The notes beneath the pieces were generated by a model, which was given only the letters and a program-made list of their open reading frames with translations, did not search any database and was not told the origin of the DNA. This document shows, one piece after another, positions 16,654-25,683 of a stretch of DNA of 64,000 nt. Within the stretch, counting starts at the first letter, position 1. Every line of letters starts with the position of its first letter. The DNA lies in the NCBI RefSeq assembly GCF_017573465.1, contig NZ_JAGEPF010000001.1, positions 62,001 through 126,000 on the forward strand, in the 5' to 3' direction. Origin of the DNA: Actinomadura violacea (GTDB taxonomy: Bacteria > Actinomycetota > Actinomycetes > Streptosporangiales > Streptosporangiaceae). Position numbers and translations under genes: made by a program.

Positions 16654-16881
16654 ATGGGCATGGACGAGGTCGTCCGGCAGTTGCGGATGACGATTCACGA
16701 CGCGCAGGTCGCCTTCGACTGCATCGGGCTCGGCGAGATCGAACGGGCCGGGAACTGCATGATCACCGCGCGCGCCGCGCTGGAGGCGGCGGAAACGGTG
16801 CTGCGCCACGATCTGCGGCGGTTCCCGCTGGCCGAGCTGGCCGGCGAGGGCGCGAAGGTGATGGCCGCGATGGGCGACTAG
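16654..16881 (+). CDS. Small helical protein of unknown function
   Basis: A 75-residue open frame with strong codon bias and mixed charged helices (QLRMTIHDAQVAFDCIGLGE, TARAALEAAETVLRHDL). GTG 16627 and ATG 16660 are alternative starts; ATG 16654 follows a GGGGGA stretch. It is followed after 81 bp by an RsbW-like kinase on the same strand. I recognise no family. Confidence 0.6.
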   Translation: MGMDEVVRQLRMTIHDAQVAFDCIGLGEIERAGNCMITARAALEAAETVLRHDLRRFPLAELAGEGAKVMAAMGD

Positions 16882-16962
16882 CGAGCCTTGCCGGAAGGCC
16901 GGAGTTTCCGGAGTGCGGTACTGGGAATTCTTGCCACTAGCGAGGGAACGGAGGCGCATGGT

Positions 16963-17391
16963 ATGGAGGTCGTCCTCGAGATGACCCTGCCGAGGAACGC
17001 CGAGAGCGCTCCGCTGGTCAGGCATACGCTCGACGCCTCTCTGCGCGGGCTCGGCGTCACGCCGGAGGTCCGCGCCGATATCGCGCTCGCGCTGGGCGAG
17101 GCGTGCGCGAACGTCATCCAGCACGCCACCGCGGGCAAGGACTATGAGGTCAGGGCCCGGATGGACGGCGCGCGGTGCGTCGTGGAGGTGATCGACGGCG
17201 GCGCCGTCGTGAGCACCACCGGGCGGCGGGAAGGGGTGCGCGCGAACTGGGACGCGCCGCCCGCGCCGCCGAGCGCCGAGCACGGCCGGGGGCTGCAGTT
17301 GATGCGGGCGTTGACGGAGGAAGTCCACATTCTCGATCGCGTCCAGCGAAACGGGGCGATCGTGCATTTCGAGAAATCGCTCGCCGGCTGA
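16963..17391 (+). CDS. RsbW-like anti-sigma factor kinase (HATPase_c_2)
   Basis: A 142-residue ATP-binding protein. The N-box GEACANVIQHA, the EVIDGGA box and HGRGLQLMRALTEEV glycine loop are those of GHKL serine kinases that hold sigma factors and phosphorylate STAS antagonists. The ATG at 16963 follows GGAGG. A STAS protein lies 72 bp downstream, which suggests a partner-switching pair. The sigma factor it would bind is not identified; no sigma-B type gene is next to it. Confidence 0.88.
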   Translation: MEVVLEMTLPRNAESAPLVRHTLDASLRGLGVTPEVRADIALALGEACANVIQHATAGKDYEVRARMDGARCVVEVIDGGAVVSTTGRREGVRANWDAPPAPPSAEHGRGLQLMRALTEEVHILDRVQRNGAIVHFEKSLAG

Positions 17392-17463
17392 CGCGGGATT
17401 TTCCGCGCCATTCGTGCGGCCCGGTCGCTTCGGCCGGTGCCGCGCGTCTGGTAGGCAATTACG

Positions 17464-17832
17464 GTGGACTTCACTGTGCGCCGTTACGGCGACCGGACGA
17501 TCGTGGCGGTCTCGGGCGATGTCGACGTGGGGAGCAGTCCGCGGCTGCGGGTGTTCCTGCTCGGGCTCGTCGAGGACGGCGCCCGCGACCTGGTGATCGA
17601 CCTCGGAAAGGCGACGTTCCTGGACTCGACCGGCCTCGGCGTGTTCATCGGGGTGTCCCGTCGGCTGGGGGCGTTGAACGGGGAACTGGTCTTCGCGGGC
17701 GGCTCGCCGCGGGTGCGGGAGGTCTTCGAGGTCACGCACCTGGCGAAGGTGTTCGCGCTGTACGGGACCGTCGAGGAGGCGGTGGCACGACGGCCCGGCG
17801 GTGTCCGCACCGCCGGGCCGTCGCCGCTGTGA
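17464..17832 (+). CDS. STAS-domain anti-sigma factor antagonist
   Basis: A 122-residue RsbV/SpoIIAA-type protein. The strand-helix core VAVSGDVDVGSSPRLRVFLL is followed by the phosphorylation site S55 in FLDSTGLGVFIG. The unphosphorylated form would bind the RsbW-like kinase encoded just upstream and free its sigma factor. SpoIIE-type phosphatases further on (20303, 23664) could dephosphorylate it. The start is GTG and the proline-rich tail is variable. Confidence 0.92.
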   Translation: MDFTVRRYGDRTIVAVSGDVDVGSSPRLRVFLLGLVEDGARDLVIDLGKATFLDSTGLGVFIGVSRRLGALNGELVFAGGSPRVREVFEVTHLAKVFALYGTVEEAVARRPGGVRTAGPSPL

Positions 17833-17857
17833 TCTCCGGCCGCTGACCGGGTGGCCG

Positions 17858-18508
17858 TCAGCCGGTGACCGGCAGGTCGTGGTGCTTGACCGGCTTCGGC
17901 GCCGGCGCCTCGACGGGGCGCTGCGCCGCGGTGCGGCCGCAGGTGGCGGACGCGACCCGCAGGGCGCCCTTGCCGCCGGGCAGGTTCAGCTGCATGGCGG
18001 TGACGGCGAGCCGCCCGTTGGGCAGCCGCTGCTGCTTGTTGAGGACGAGCGACGTCCGGCCGACGCCCTCGACGTCCACCGGGACGGTCGTGTTCGGCGG
18101 CGGCGTCGCGTCCAGCCGCTTGCCCGCGACGGTGGCCTGCGTGAGGTGTGCGCCGCCCTGGCCGTCGTGGCAGGTCGCGGTGACCGCGTTCGCCATGAGC
18201 TTGGCGGTGGGAACGGCCAGGCCCGCGACGTTGGAGCGGGCGTTGGCGGGCGTCGCGTCCACGTTCAGCGCCGACGCGCGGACGGCCTTGAGGCGGTTCT
18301 CGTTCAGCAGGCTCTTGTGCGCGGCGCCGCCGTCGGACGAGACGGCGGGCACCGGCGGGACGGCGCCGAGCGGCCCGGTCGCGGCGAGCCCGAACGCCGA
18401 CCCGGACCCGGACGGGTCGGGCGGCGCGGCGAGCACGGGCGCGGCGGCCGCGGCGGTGAGGCCGCCGGCGAGCAGGGCGGCGGTGGTCAGGCGTGTGAAG
18501 GCGTGCAT
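17858..18508 (-). CDS. Secreted choice-of-anchor-type protein ending in LPVTG
   Basis: A 216-residue exported protein. It has a Sec signal (RLTTAALLAGGLTAAAAAPV, cleavage near VLA-APP) and a mature part with two cysteine-containing modules (VTATCHDGQG, RVASATCGRT) that resemble choice-of-anchor P proteins. The last five residues are LPVTG, a sortase motif, followed at once by the stop; the hydrophobic helix and basic tail required for sorting are absent, and the next bases in frame do not encode one. The protein is therefore probably released or truncated. Confidence 0.8.
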   Translation of the reverse strand: MHAFTRLTTAALLAGGLTAAAAAPVLAAPPDPSGSGSAFGLAATGPLGAVPPVPAVSSDGGAAHKSLLNENRLKAVRASALNVDATPANARSNVAGLAVPTAKLMANAVTATCHDGQGGAHLTQATVAGKRLDATPPPNTTVPVDVEGVGRTSLVLNKQQRLPNGRLAVTAMQLNLPGGKGALRVASATCGRTAAQRPVEAPAPKPVKHHDLPVTG

Positions 18509-18619
18509 GGATCGTCTCCGATGGTGTGTGTTCCGAGTGAAGGGACGGCCGTGGCCGTCGAGCGGGGTTCGCGATGTCCGGGCCGGCGCCGCCGGAGGTG
18601 CGCCGGGGCGCCGCCGGGC

Positions 18620-19465
18620 TCAGCCGTCGATGAAGACGAGGCTTCCGAGCGGGACCTTGGCGAGGGCCTGCAGCACGTCCTGGGGCACGCGCACGCAGCC
18701 GTGCGTGACGGCCTTGCCGAACACCGAGCGGTCCGGCCAGCCGTGCAGGGCGACGGTTCCGGGGCCGCCGCCGAAGGTGTCCAGGGTGGCCGAGTGCGTG
18801 CCGAGCGGCAGCACCAGCGGGCTGGGCGTCTTCTTGGCGGGGGCGAGGTTGGCCAGCATGAAGGTGCGGCCGGTGGGCGTCGGGGTCTTGGCGCCGCCGA
18901 CCGCGACCGGCCAGGCGCCGGCGGGCTTGCCGGACTTCAGCAGGGTGAGCCTGCGCCGCGACAGGTCGACCTTGACGGTGTAGGGCGTGTGCGCGGTGAG
19001 CAGGCCGCTCGCGCTGCCGGAGATCCAGCCGGTGGCGCCGTTGGGGCGGCTCGGCAGCAGCACGCGGCGCCAGTCCCCGGAGCTCTGCACGACGGGCACC
19101 CAGGTGGGGCCGCCGAGTTCCTGGGCGGGGAGGGTGGCGACGGTCCGCCCGCCGGGCTTGTCCAGGACGGGGACCGGGGCGGCGGGGTGCACGACGAGCC
19201 CGCCGGTTGCGCCGTCCGGGGCGTCGTCGTGCGGGACGCCCTTGAGGCGGGCGTACGTGGTGGCCTCGGGCGCGCCGGACGTGCCGGCCGGCGCCTGCGC
19301 GGGGGCGGTGCGCTTGGCCCCGTCCCCGGCGGACGCGGTGTTGGCGGGCGAGTGCCCGCAGCCGCCGAGCAGCAGTCCCGGGCCCGCCAGCAGCGCGCCC
19401 GCCGCGAGGACGGCGGGGACGCGCGTCCGCGCGGCCGATGCGGCGCGCGGGCGGCGGGCGGTCAC
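18620..19465 (-). CDS. L,D-transpeptidase lipoprotein (YkuD)
   Basis: A 281-residue cell-wall enzyme. A lipoprotein signal ends in the lipobox LLGGC. An SH3-like region (VPVLDKPGGRTVATLPAQEL, WRRVLLPSRPNG) precedes the YkuD catalytic domain, with IHG-like ALHGWPDRSVFG and the active-site THGCVRVP, whose Cys and His form the catalytic pair. It should make 3-3 crosslinks in peptidoglycan or attach proteins to it. The 288 bp upstream to the convergent-facing MarR gene contain no gene that I can support. Confidence 0.93.
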   Translation of the reverse strand: MTARRPRAASAARTRVPAVLAAGALLAGPGLLLGGCGHSPANTASAGDGAKRTAPAQAPAGTSGAPEATTYARLKGVPHDDAPDGATGGLVVHPAAPVPVLDKPGGRTVATLPAQELGGPTWVPVVQSSGDWRRVLLPSRPNGATGWISGSASGLLTAHTPYTVKVDLSRRRLTLLKSGKPAGAWPVAVGGAKTPTPTGRTFMLANLAPAKKTPSPLVLPLGTHSATLDTFGGGPGTVALHGWPDRSVFGKAVTHGCVRVPQDVLQALAKVPLGSLVFIDG

Positions 19466-19753
19466 CGCGGCCCCCGGGCGGTTCTCCCGGCCGCCGGACC
19501 GCGCCGCCCGGGAAAGGCGCGAAGATCGAGAAAGGCGTGATCGGGAAGGGCATTGTCTGTCGCCATGTCGCCGGATGCTAGTAGTGGTACCGGCGTCCGT
19601 TCGGTAAACGGCGAAAAAGAGCGCGGCGTGTCCGCGGAAGCGCCCGAATAACTGCCGCCTGCTTTCCGTTTAACGGGAGATTTGGCAAATGCGGGGTTTT
19701 GTGGGTCTGAAGGGCGGTTTCCCGGGGGATGATGGACCCGGGGGAGAAGGGGG

Positions 19754-20227
19754 TCAGGCCAGCATGGGGAACGAGCCGCCGCCGGCGTCGCGGTCCGACG
19801 CCGCCTCGTGGAACTCCGCGAGGCCCCACAGCAGCGCCTCGCGCGCGGGCGGCGGCATCGCGTCCAGCACCCCGGCGAGTTCCGCGCGGCGCCGCACCCG
19901 GAGCCGTTCCAGCAGCGCCTGGCCGTCCGCGGTGAGCCGGACGGTGACCTCGCGGCGGTCCCGGCCCGGGTCGCGGATCAGCAGCCCGGCGCCCTCCAGC
20001 CGGTCGCACAGCCGGCTCGCCGAGGACACCAGCGCGTCCAGCCCGGCGGCCAGCCGGCTGATGTTGACCGGCCCGCGCTCCAGGATGAACAGCGCCCTGA
20101 GCTGTGTGGACGGCACCGGGACGTCCGGCGCGTTGTGCGCGTGCGACCATACGCTCATCAGCGTGAACGCGGCGTCGTCGAGGGCGGCGGCGGACCGGTC
20201 CGCCCCCTCACCCGACGTGTCCACCAT
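19754..20227 (-). CDS. MarR-family transcriptional regulator
   Basis: A 157-residue winged-helix regulator: TQLRALFILERGPVNISRLA, LDALVSSASRLCDRLEGAGL recognition helix, and DRREVTVRLTADGQALLERL wing. The ATG at 20227 is close to a GGAGGG that may serve the in-frame GTG nine bases further upstream. It is divergent from the SpoIIE-like gene across 75 bp and may control it. The ligand is unknown. Confidence 0.9.
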   Translation of the reverse strand: MVDTSGEGADRSAAALDDAAFTLMSVWSHAHNAPDVPVPSTQLRALFILERGPVNISRLAAGLDALVSSASRLCDRLEGAGLLIRDPGRDRREVTVRLTADGQALLERLRVRRRAELAGVLDAMPPPAREALLWGLAEFHEAASDRDAGGGSFPMLA

Positions 20228-20302
20228 GCCCTCCACTGTTACACACGACGTCTCCGGCGGCATCCCGGGCCGGTCGCGTCCCGGCGCGAGATGAGGGACC
20301 CG

Positions 20303-21565
20303 ATGGATTCCCGATCAGGGCCCGGTGATGCGCTCACCGCCTTCCAAAAGGCGATCTGGTCCGCCCGGCCGGACGAGCTCGCCGGCACGGCCACCGCTGA
20401 GCTGGCCCGGCGGTGGCCCGGCGCGCGCGCCGAGATGCTGCTGATCGACTACCGGCAGGCCTACCTCGTCCCGGTCGTCCCCGGACTGGCGGAGGTGTTC
20501 GGGCGCGACGCGGACGGCGAGGACGTCCCGATGGACAACACCGGGCCCGGCCGCGCGTTCGCCGGGCAGCGCCCCGACCGGGAGCGGTCCGGGCGCAACG
20601 GCGCGCTCCTGCTCCACCTGCCGCTGACCGTGCAGGGCGAGCGGCTCGGCGTGCTGACCGTCCGGGTCCCCGGCGAGCCCGGCGCCGAGGAACCGGAGCC
20701 GGCGTGGCTCGTCCCCGCCGCGGCGGCCCTCGCCCGCGCGATGAAGATCGCCGAGTCGGCGACGGACCTGTTCCGCCGGATCCGCCGGCGGACCCGGCTG
20801 ACGGTCGCCGCGGAGATGCAGTGGGACCTGCTGCCCCCGCTGTCGCGCGACACCACCGGGTTCCACCTGGCGGGGCAGCTCGAACCCGCGTACGCGGTGT
20901 GGGGCGACAACTTCGACTGGACCTCGTCCGCAGACCGGCTGACGCTGACGGTCAGCAACGGGATGGGCACGGGCACGTCCGCGGCGGCGCTCACCCACCT
21001 GGCGGTCAGCGCGCTGCGCAACGCGCGCCGGTCCGGCGCCGACATCGCCGAGCAGGCCGTGCTCGCCGACCAGTCGGTGTACGCGCTGCACCGCGGCGAG
21101 CGGAGCGTCGGGACGCTGCTGATGGAGTTCGAGCTCGCGACCGGCCGGGTGCGGGTGGTCGACGCGGGCTCCCCGAAGCTGTACCGGATGCGCGGCAACC
21201 TCACCGAGGCGATCGAGTTCGACGAGCAGCTGCCGCTCGGCATGTTCGGCGACAGCCGCTACGCCGTCGAGGAGTTCGCGGTGGAGCCCGGCGACCGGCT
21301 CGTCATCGTCAGCGACGGCGTGCACGCCGCCCTGTCGCCGGACGGCGAGCCGTACGGGGCGGTCGCGCTGCTGCAGGCGCTGCGCGACACCCGGCTGCAG
21401 CAGCCGCCGGAGGCCGTCCGCACGCTGATCCGGCACTACCTCGCCTACTACGAGGGCGGTGAGCCGTCCGACGATGCGGTGATCGTCTGCATCGACTGGG
21501 ACGGCCTGCCCGGCCCCGCCCCGGAGCCGGCGGCCGGCCCCGGGCCGGTCAGCGGGGAAGCTTGA
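20303..21565 (+). CDS. SpoIIE/PP2C-like protein with altered metal site
   Basis: A 420-residue protein. The N-terminal 180 residues look like a GAF-type sensor ([18 protein letters not shown]). The C-terminal SpoIIE phosphatase fold has [31 protein letters not shown] and PSDDAVIV. Where active members read GDVMGHG this one reads SNGMGTG, losing a metal-binding aspartate and the histidine, so catalysis may be weak or lost. The ATG at 20303 was preferred for GAGGGA upstream; ATG 20291 is in frame. Its end overlaps the convergent receiver gene by 17 nt. Confidence 0.85.
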   Translation: MDSRSGPGDALTAFQKAIWSARPDELAGTATAELARRWPGARAEMLLIDYRQAYLVPVVPGLAEVFGRDADGEDVPMDNTGPGRAFAGQRPDRERSGRNGALLLHLPLTVQGERLGVLTVRVPGEPGAEEPEPAWLVPAAAALARAMKIAESATDLFRRIRRRTRLTVAAEMQWDLLPPLSRDTTGFHLAGQLEPAYAVWGDNFDWTSSADRLTLTVSNGMGTGTSAAALTHLAVSALRNARRSGADIAEQAVLADQSVYALHRGERSVGTLLMEFELATGRVRVVDAGSPKLYRMRGNLTEAIEFDEQLPLGMFGDSRYAVEEFAVEPGDRLVIVSDGVHAALSPDGEPYGAVALLQALRDTRLQQPPEAVRTLIRHYLAYYEGGEPSDDAVIVCIDWDGLPGPAPEPAAGPGPVSGEA

Positions 21566-21986
21566 CGACCGTCACGAAGAAGTCGTCGATCCGGCGGACC
21601 ACCGACACGAACTGCTCGAAGTCGACCGGCTTGGTGACGTAGGCGTTCGCGTGCAGGTGGTAGCTGCGCAGGATGTCCTCGTCGGCCTCCGACGTGGTCA
21701 GCACGACGATCGGGATGCTGCGCAGGTCCTCGTCGGCCTTGACCTCCGAGAGCACCTCGCGGCCGTCCTTGCGCGGCAGGTTCAGGTCCAGCAGCACCAG
21801 GTCGGGGCGCGGCGCGCCCTCGTACTCGCCCTCGCGGCGCAGGAACGCCATCGCCTGCTCGCCGTCGTTGACGACGTGCAGCTTGTTGGCGACCTTGTTG
21901 TGCTCGAACGCCTCGGTGGTCAGCAGGACGTCGCCCGGGTCGTCCTCGACCAGCAGCACCTCGATGGGGCGCGCCCCGTCATTCAT
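21549..21986 (-). CDS. Single-domain response regulator (Rcp1-like)
   Basis: A 145-residue receiver without output domain. It has acidic residues E14-D15-D16 (LLVEDDPGD), phosphoacceptor D67 ([13 protein letters not shown]), VLTTSEAD and [11 protein letters not shown]. The HN-rich alpha-1/beta-2 insert is typical of Rcp1-type partners of phytochrome-like kinases. It is the last gene of a three-gene operon and overlaps the kinase start by 8 nt, so the kinase at 21979 should be its phosphodonor. Confidence 0.93.
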   Translation of the reverse strand: MNDGARPIEVLLVEDDPGDVLLTTEAFEHNKVANKLHVVNDGEQAMAFLRREGEYEGAPRPDLVLLDLNLPRKDGREVLSEVKADEDLRSIPIVVLTTSEADEDILRSYHLHANAYVTKPVDFEQFVSVVRRIDDFFVTVVKLPR

Positions 21987-23667
21987 CGCCGTCTCCGATG
22001 GGAAGGGTCCAGTGGAAGGTCGTGCCGGGGTCGTCCGCGCCGCGCTCCTCGCCGGCCAGCCAGATACGGCCCCCGTGGTACTCGACGATCTTCTTGCACA
22101 GCGCCAGCCCGATGCCGGTGCCGGTGTACTCGTCCCGCGGGTGCAGCCGCTGGAAGATCAGGAAGATCCGGTCCGCGTAGCGCGGCTCGATGCCGATCCC
22201 GTTGTCGGCGCAGGTGAACTGCCAGTCGTCGCCGTCCCGGCGGACGTCGATGCGCACGTGCGGCGCCGCCTCCGGCCGGCGGAACTTGATCGCGTTGCCG
22301 ATCAGGTTCTGGAACAGCTGGGTGAGCTGGGTGCGCTCGCCCGGCACCACCGGCAGGTCGGCGACCTCGACCCGCGCGCCGGTCTCCTCGACCAGCGAGG
22401 CGAGGTTGTCCAGCGCCTGCCCGGCGACGTCGTTCAGGTCGATCGCGTCCTCGGGACGCGCCATCCGGCCGACGCGGGAGAAGCCGAGCAGGTCGTTGAT
22501 GAGCGCCTGCATCCGCTTCGCGCCGTCCACCGCGAACTGGACGTACTGCCGCCCGCGGTCGTCGAGCTGGTCGCCGTAGCGGCGTTCGAGCATCTGGCAG
22601 AAGCTCGCCACCTTGCGCAGCGGCTCCTGCAGGTCGTGGCTGGCGACGTAGGCGAACTGCTCCAGCTCGGCGTTGGAGCGGCGCAGCTCCCCGGCCTGCT
22701 CGTCCAGCCGGACGGCCCGCTCGGTGCTGGTCCGCCACTCCTCGATGATCCGCCGCCGCATCGCGTCGATGATCTCGGCCAGCTCGTTGATCTCGGCGGG
22801 GCCGGACACGTCGAGGCGGTGCGCGAAGTCGCCCTGCGCCACCTCGCGGACCTGCGCGCCCAGCGACGCGACGGGCCGCACCACCGTCCGGCGGATCACC
22901 AGCGCCAGCGCGAGCACCGCCACCGCGGCGACCAGCAGCGCCGCGCCCACCGACCACAGCGCCGCGTTCGCGCGGTCCCGCAACCGGTCGGCCGCGTGCC
23001 GGTGCAGGGCGGTGATGCCGCTCTGCAGCGGCGTCATGCCGCCGCGGGCGCGGTCGAACAGCCCGCCCGCCTGCCGGCTCTCGCCGCCGCTGAGCCCGCC
23101 GCCGCCGTGCCCGGCCGCGATCCCGTCGGCGAACCGCGCCCGCCACTCCCGCGAGCCCGCGGTGACCTGGTCGAGCAGGCGGGTCACCCGGGCGCCGCCC
23201 GAGACGCCGGCCAGCAGCCGGCGCATCGTCGCGGCCGACTCCGCCTCCTGCGCGACGGCCCGCCGGTACTCGGTGAGCCGGTCCCCGCCGCCCTCCTCGG
23301 TGTAGCGGCGGATCGCGGTGTCCTGCGCGGCGATCGCCGACGACAGCTTGTACTGCTCCAGCGCGACGGGGTCGACCCGGTCGACGAGCGTCTCGCGGGC
23401 CTTCCCGGCCTGGTACAGCGCCGTCCCGGCGACCGCGAACGCCGCGAGCAGCAGGATCCCGAGGACGACGGACCCGACCCGGTAGATCTGCAGGAGCCGG
23501 ACGCGCCCGATCCCGTGCGGGGCCGGCAGCTCGGCGTCGGGCGGGACGACCGGCGGCGCGAGCAGCACCTTCGGCGCGTCGAGGGCCTCCGGCGCCTCGG
23601 GCGCCTCGGGCGTCTCCTCCGCGGCGGGCTCGTCGGCCCCGGTGGCCGGTGCGGGCTCGCTCGTCAC
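21979..23667 (-). CDS. CHASE3-HAMP sensor histidine kinase
   Basis: A 562-residue membrane kinase. A proline/alanine-rich cytoplasmic N-terminus leads to TM1 ([18 protein letters not shown]), an extracellular helical CHASE3 sensor, TM2 ([19 protein letters not shown]), a HAMP linker, and a coiled segment. The kinase core has the H-box [17 protein letters not shown]-box [23 protein letters not shown] and [18 protein letters not shown]. The GTG start overlaps the upstream gene's stop by 4 nt. It probably phosphorylates the receiver encoded next and the receiver domain of the upstream phosphatase. Confidence 0.94.
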   Translation of the reverse strand: MTSEPAPATGADEPAAEETPEAPEAPEALDAPKVLLAPPVVPPDAELPAPHGIGRVRLLQIYRVGSVVLGILLLAAFAVAGTALYQAGKARETLVDRVDPVALEQYKLSSAIAAQDTAIRRYTEEGGGDRLTEYRRAVAQEAESAATMRRLLAGVSGGARVTRLLDQVTAGSREWRARFADGIAAGHGGGGLSGGESRQAGGLFDRARGGMTPLQSGITALHRHAADRLRDRANAALWSVGAALLVAAVAVLALALVIRRTVVRPVASLGAQVREVAQGDFAHRLDVSGPAEINELAEIIDAMRRRIIEEWRTSTERAVRLDEQAGELRRSNAELEQFAYVASHDLQEPLRKVASFCQMLERRYGDQLDDRGRQYVQFAVDGAKRMQALINDLLGFSRVGRMARPEDAIDLNDVAGQALDNLASLVEETGARVEVADLPVVPGERTQLTQLFQNLIGNAIKFRRPEAAPHVRIDVRRDGDDWQFTCADNGIGIEPRYADRIFLIFQRLHPRDEYTGTGIGLALCKKIVEYHGGRIWLAGEERGADDPGTTFHWTLPIGDGDE

Positions 23668-24863
23668 AGCTCCCCCCGGCTCAGCAGCAGTACCGCCAGG
23701 TCATCGGACAGCACGTCCCCGTTCAGCCGCTCGGCCTCCGCGATCAGCCCGTCCACCAGCACGTCCCCGCGCTCCCCGCGGGCATGCGCGGCCTTCGCCA
23801 GCTCCTCCAGCCCGGTGAGGTCGAGCCGCTCGCCGCCCTCGCCGACGCAGCCCTCGATCAGCCCGTCGGTGTAGAGCATGATCCCCCACGCGTCGCCGAG
23901 GTCGAGCTCCTCGGCCGGCCAGTCCGCGCCCGGGATCAGCCCGAGCGCCGGGCCGTGCGGGCCGTCCGGCAGCGCCTCCACGCCGGACGGGCCGAACAGC
24001 AGCGGGCAGGGGTGCCCGGCGCGGTGCAGCCGGGCGGTGCGGCGGTCGGGCGTGATCGTGAGCATGCACAACGTGGTGAAGATCTCCTCGCCCCAGCGCT
24101 CGTGCTCCAGCACGGTGTCGAGCGTGGACAGCAGCTGCTCGCCGGTGTGCCCGGCCAGCACCAGCGTCCGCCACGCCATGCGCAGCCGCACCCCGAGCGA
24201 CGCCTCGTCCGCGCCGTGCCCGCTGACGTCGCCGATCACCGCGTGCACGGTGCCGTCGCCGGTCTGCACGGTGTCGTGGAAGTCGCCGCCGAGCAGCGCC
24301 CGGTCGCGTCCCGGCCGGTACCGGGTGAGGTGCCGCAGCGAGTCGTCGGCGAGGATCGGGACGGGCAGCAGCCCGCGCTCCAGCCGCGCGTTCTCCCGGC
24401 CGACCGCGCGCGCCTCGACCAGCTGCCGCTCCGACTCGTCGGCCCGCTTGCGCTCGATCGCGTAGCTGATGGCGCGGCCGAGCAGCGCCCCGTCCACGTC
24501 CTGCTTGACCAGGTAGTCCTGGGCGCCGGCGGCGACCGCCTGGACGCCGACGTGCGCGTCGGCGAGGCCGGTGAGCACCAGCACGGCGGTGGTGGGCGCG
24601 CGGGCGATCACCTGGCGCAGCGCGTCCAGCCCGGACGCGTCCGGCAGCGACAGGTCGACGATCACGCACTGCACGTCGGGGCGCAGGCGCTCCAGCGCCT
24701 CGGCGAGCGTCGCGGCCACCGTGATCTGCACGTTCGGCTGGACCTCGGTGAGCAGCTCCTCGAACAGGAACGCGTCACCGGGGTCGTCCTCGACCAGCAG
24801 GAGATGAGGGGAGCCGGCCACCCCCGGAAGGCGTTCGGCACCGCGACTGTGCATCGCGGTCAT
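23664..24863 (-). CDS. Response regulator with SpoIIE-type PP2C output
   Basis: A 399-residue two-domain protein. Receiver 1-145: acidic [10 protein letters not shown], phosphoacceptor D70 (VIVDLSLPDASG), VLTGLADA and YLVKQDV. After a short coiled linker comes an RsbU/SpoIIE phosphatase with complete metal motifs LLGGDFHD, GDVSGHGADEA, LYTDGLIEG and SDDLAVLL. Phosphorylation should switch on dephosphorylation of STAS antagonists, so it links the two-component kinase to sigma partner switching. The ATG at 24863 follows GAAGGAG. It leads the operon phosphatase, kinase, receiver. Confidence 0.94.
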   Translation of the reverse strand: MTAMHSRGAERLPGVAGSPHLLLVEDDPGDAFLFEELLTEVQPNVQITVAATLAEALERLRPDVQCVIVDLSLPDASGLDALRQVIARAPTTAVLVLTGLADAHVGVQAVAAGAQDYLVKQDVDGALLGRAISYAIERKRADESERQLVEARAVGRENARLERGLLPVPILADDSLRHLTRYRPGRDRALLGGDFHDTVQTGDGTVHAVIGDVSGHGADEASLGVRLRMAWRTLVLAGHTGEQLLSTLDTVLEHERWGEEIFTTLCMLTITPDRRTARLHRAGHPCPLLFGPSGVEALPDGPHGPALGLIPGADWPAEELDLGDAWGIMLYTDGLIEGCVGEGGERLDLTGLEELAKAAHARGERGDVLVDGLIAEAERLNGDVLSDDLAVLLLSRGEL

Positions 24864-25074
24864 GTTCAGCTCCTTCGCCCCGGGAGGGCCCCGCGGTCGG
24901 GGGCGGCGTTGGTTGCCATCGAGCAAATGTTACGGGCAGTCCGGCGGTGGCACGACCGGCACCGGGGCATTGTCGCCACGGCGGCACAATGGGCGCCCCC
25001 TCACACGGTAACGATCGTCATCCCCGGGCCACTACCTGGTGATGGACACACCAGGACGGACGGAGGAGCGCGCG

Positions 25075-25683
25075 GTGGCAGACCCAGCCCCCCGTGAAAG
25101 GGCCCCCGACGAGAGACGCTTCACCGCGATGTACGACGACTGCAGGCAGCGCGTGTGGGCCTACGCCGCCGCGCGCGCCGGGCGGCAGATCGCGGACGAG
25201 GTGGTGAGCGAGACGTTCGCGGTGGCGTGGCGGCGGATCGCGGACGTCCCCGACCCGCCGCTGCCGTGGCTGCTCGGCGTCGCCCGCAACGTGCTGCGCG
25301 ACGGGTACCGCGCGGAGGCGCGGCGCGAGGCGTGCACGGCGGAGCTGGCGCGCTGGGCGCCGCGGCCGTCCGGTGACATCGCCGAGGACGTGGCGGAGCG
25401 GCTGGCCGTGGTCCGCGCGATGGCGGCGATCCCCGAGGCCGACCGGGAGATCCTGATCCTGGTCGCCTGGCAGGGGCTGAGCCCGCGGGAGGCGGCCCGG
25501 GTCGTCGGGTGCTCGCCGGCGGCGCTGCGGGTCCGGCTGCACCGCGCCCGCAAGCGGCTGCTGCGCGCCGCCGACGCCGGCGCCGAGCCGGCCGCGGGGC
25601 CGGCCGCGGGGCAGGCGGCGGCCGATGCGGGGGGACGCCCGGTGCGTCCGCAGATGGGAATCGTCAGTGAGGAGAGGGCATGA
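25075..25683 (+). CDS. ECF-type RNA polymerase sigma factor
   Basis: A 202-residue sigma factor. Region 2 has FTAMYDDCRQRVWAYAAARA and EVVSETFAVAWRRI; region 4 has IPEADREILILVAWQGLSPR and GCSPAALRVRLHRARKRLL. I chose the GTG at 25075 for its GGAGGAG six bases upstream; GTG 25039 and ATG 25042 would add a dozen residues. It overlaps the next gene as ATGA, and that membrane protein is the likely anti-sigma-like partner. The alanine/glycine-rich tail after region 4 is unusual and not conserved in the fold. Confidence 0.92.
   Translation: MADPAPRERAPDERRFTAMYDDCRQRVWAYAAARAGRQIADEVVSETFAVAWRRIADVPDPPLPWLLGVARNVLRDGYRAEARREACTAELARWAPRPSGDIAEDVAERLAVVRAMAAIPEADREILILVAWQGLSPREAARVVGCSPAALRVRLHRARKRLLRAADAGAEPAAGPAAGQAAADAGGRPVRPQMGIVSEERA

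Noticed and set aside
19466..19753. Small gene in the 288 bp gap between the L,D-transpeptidase and MarR genes
   Set aside because: Short frames exist on both strands but none combines a ribosome site, codon bias and sensible protein; one of them is simply the antisense of the MarR gene.
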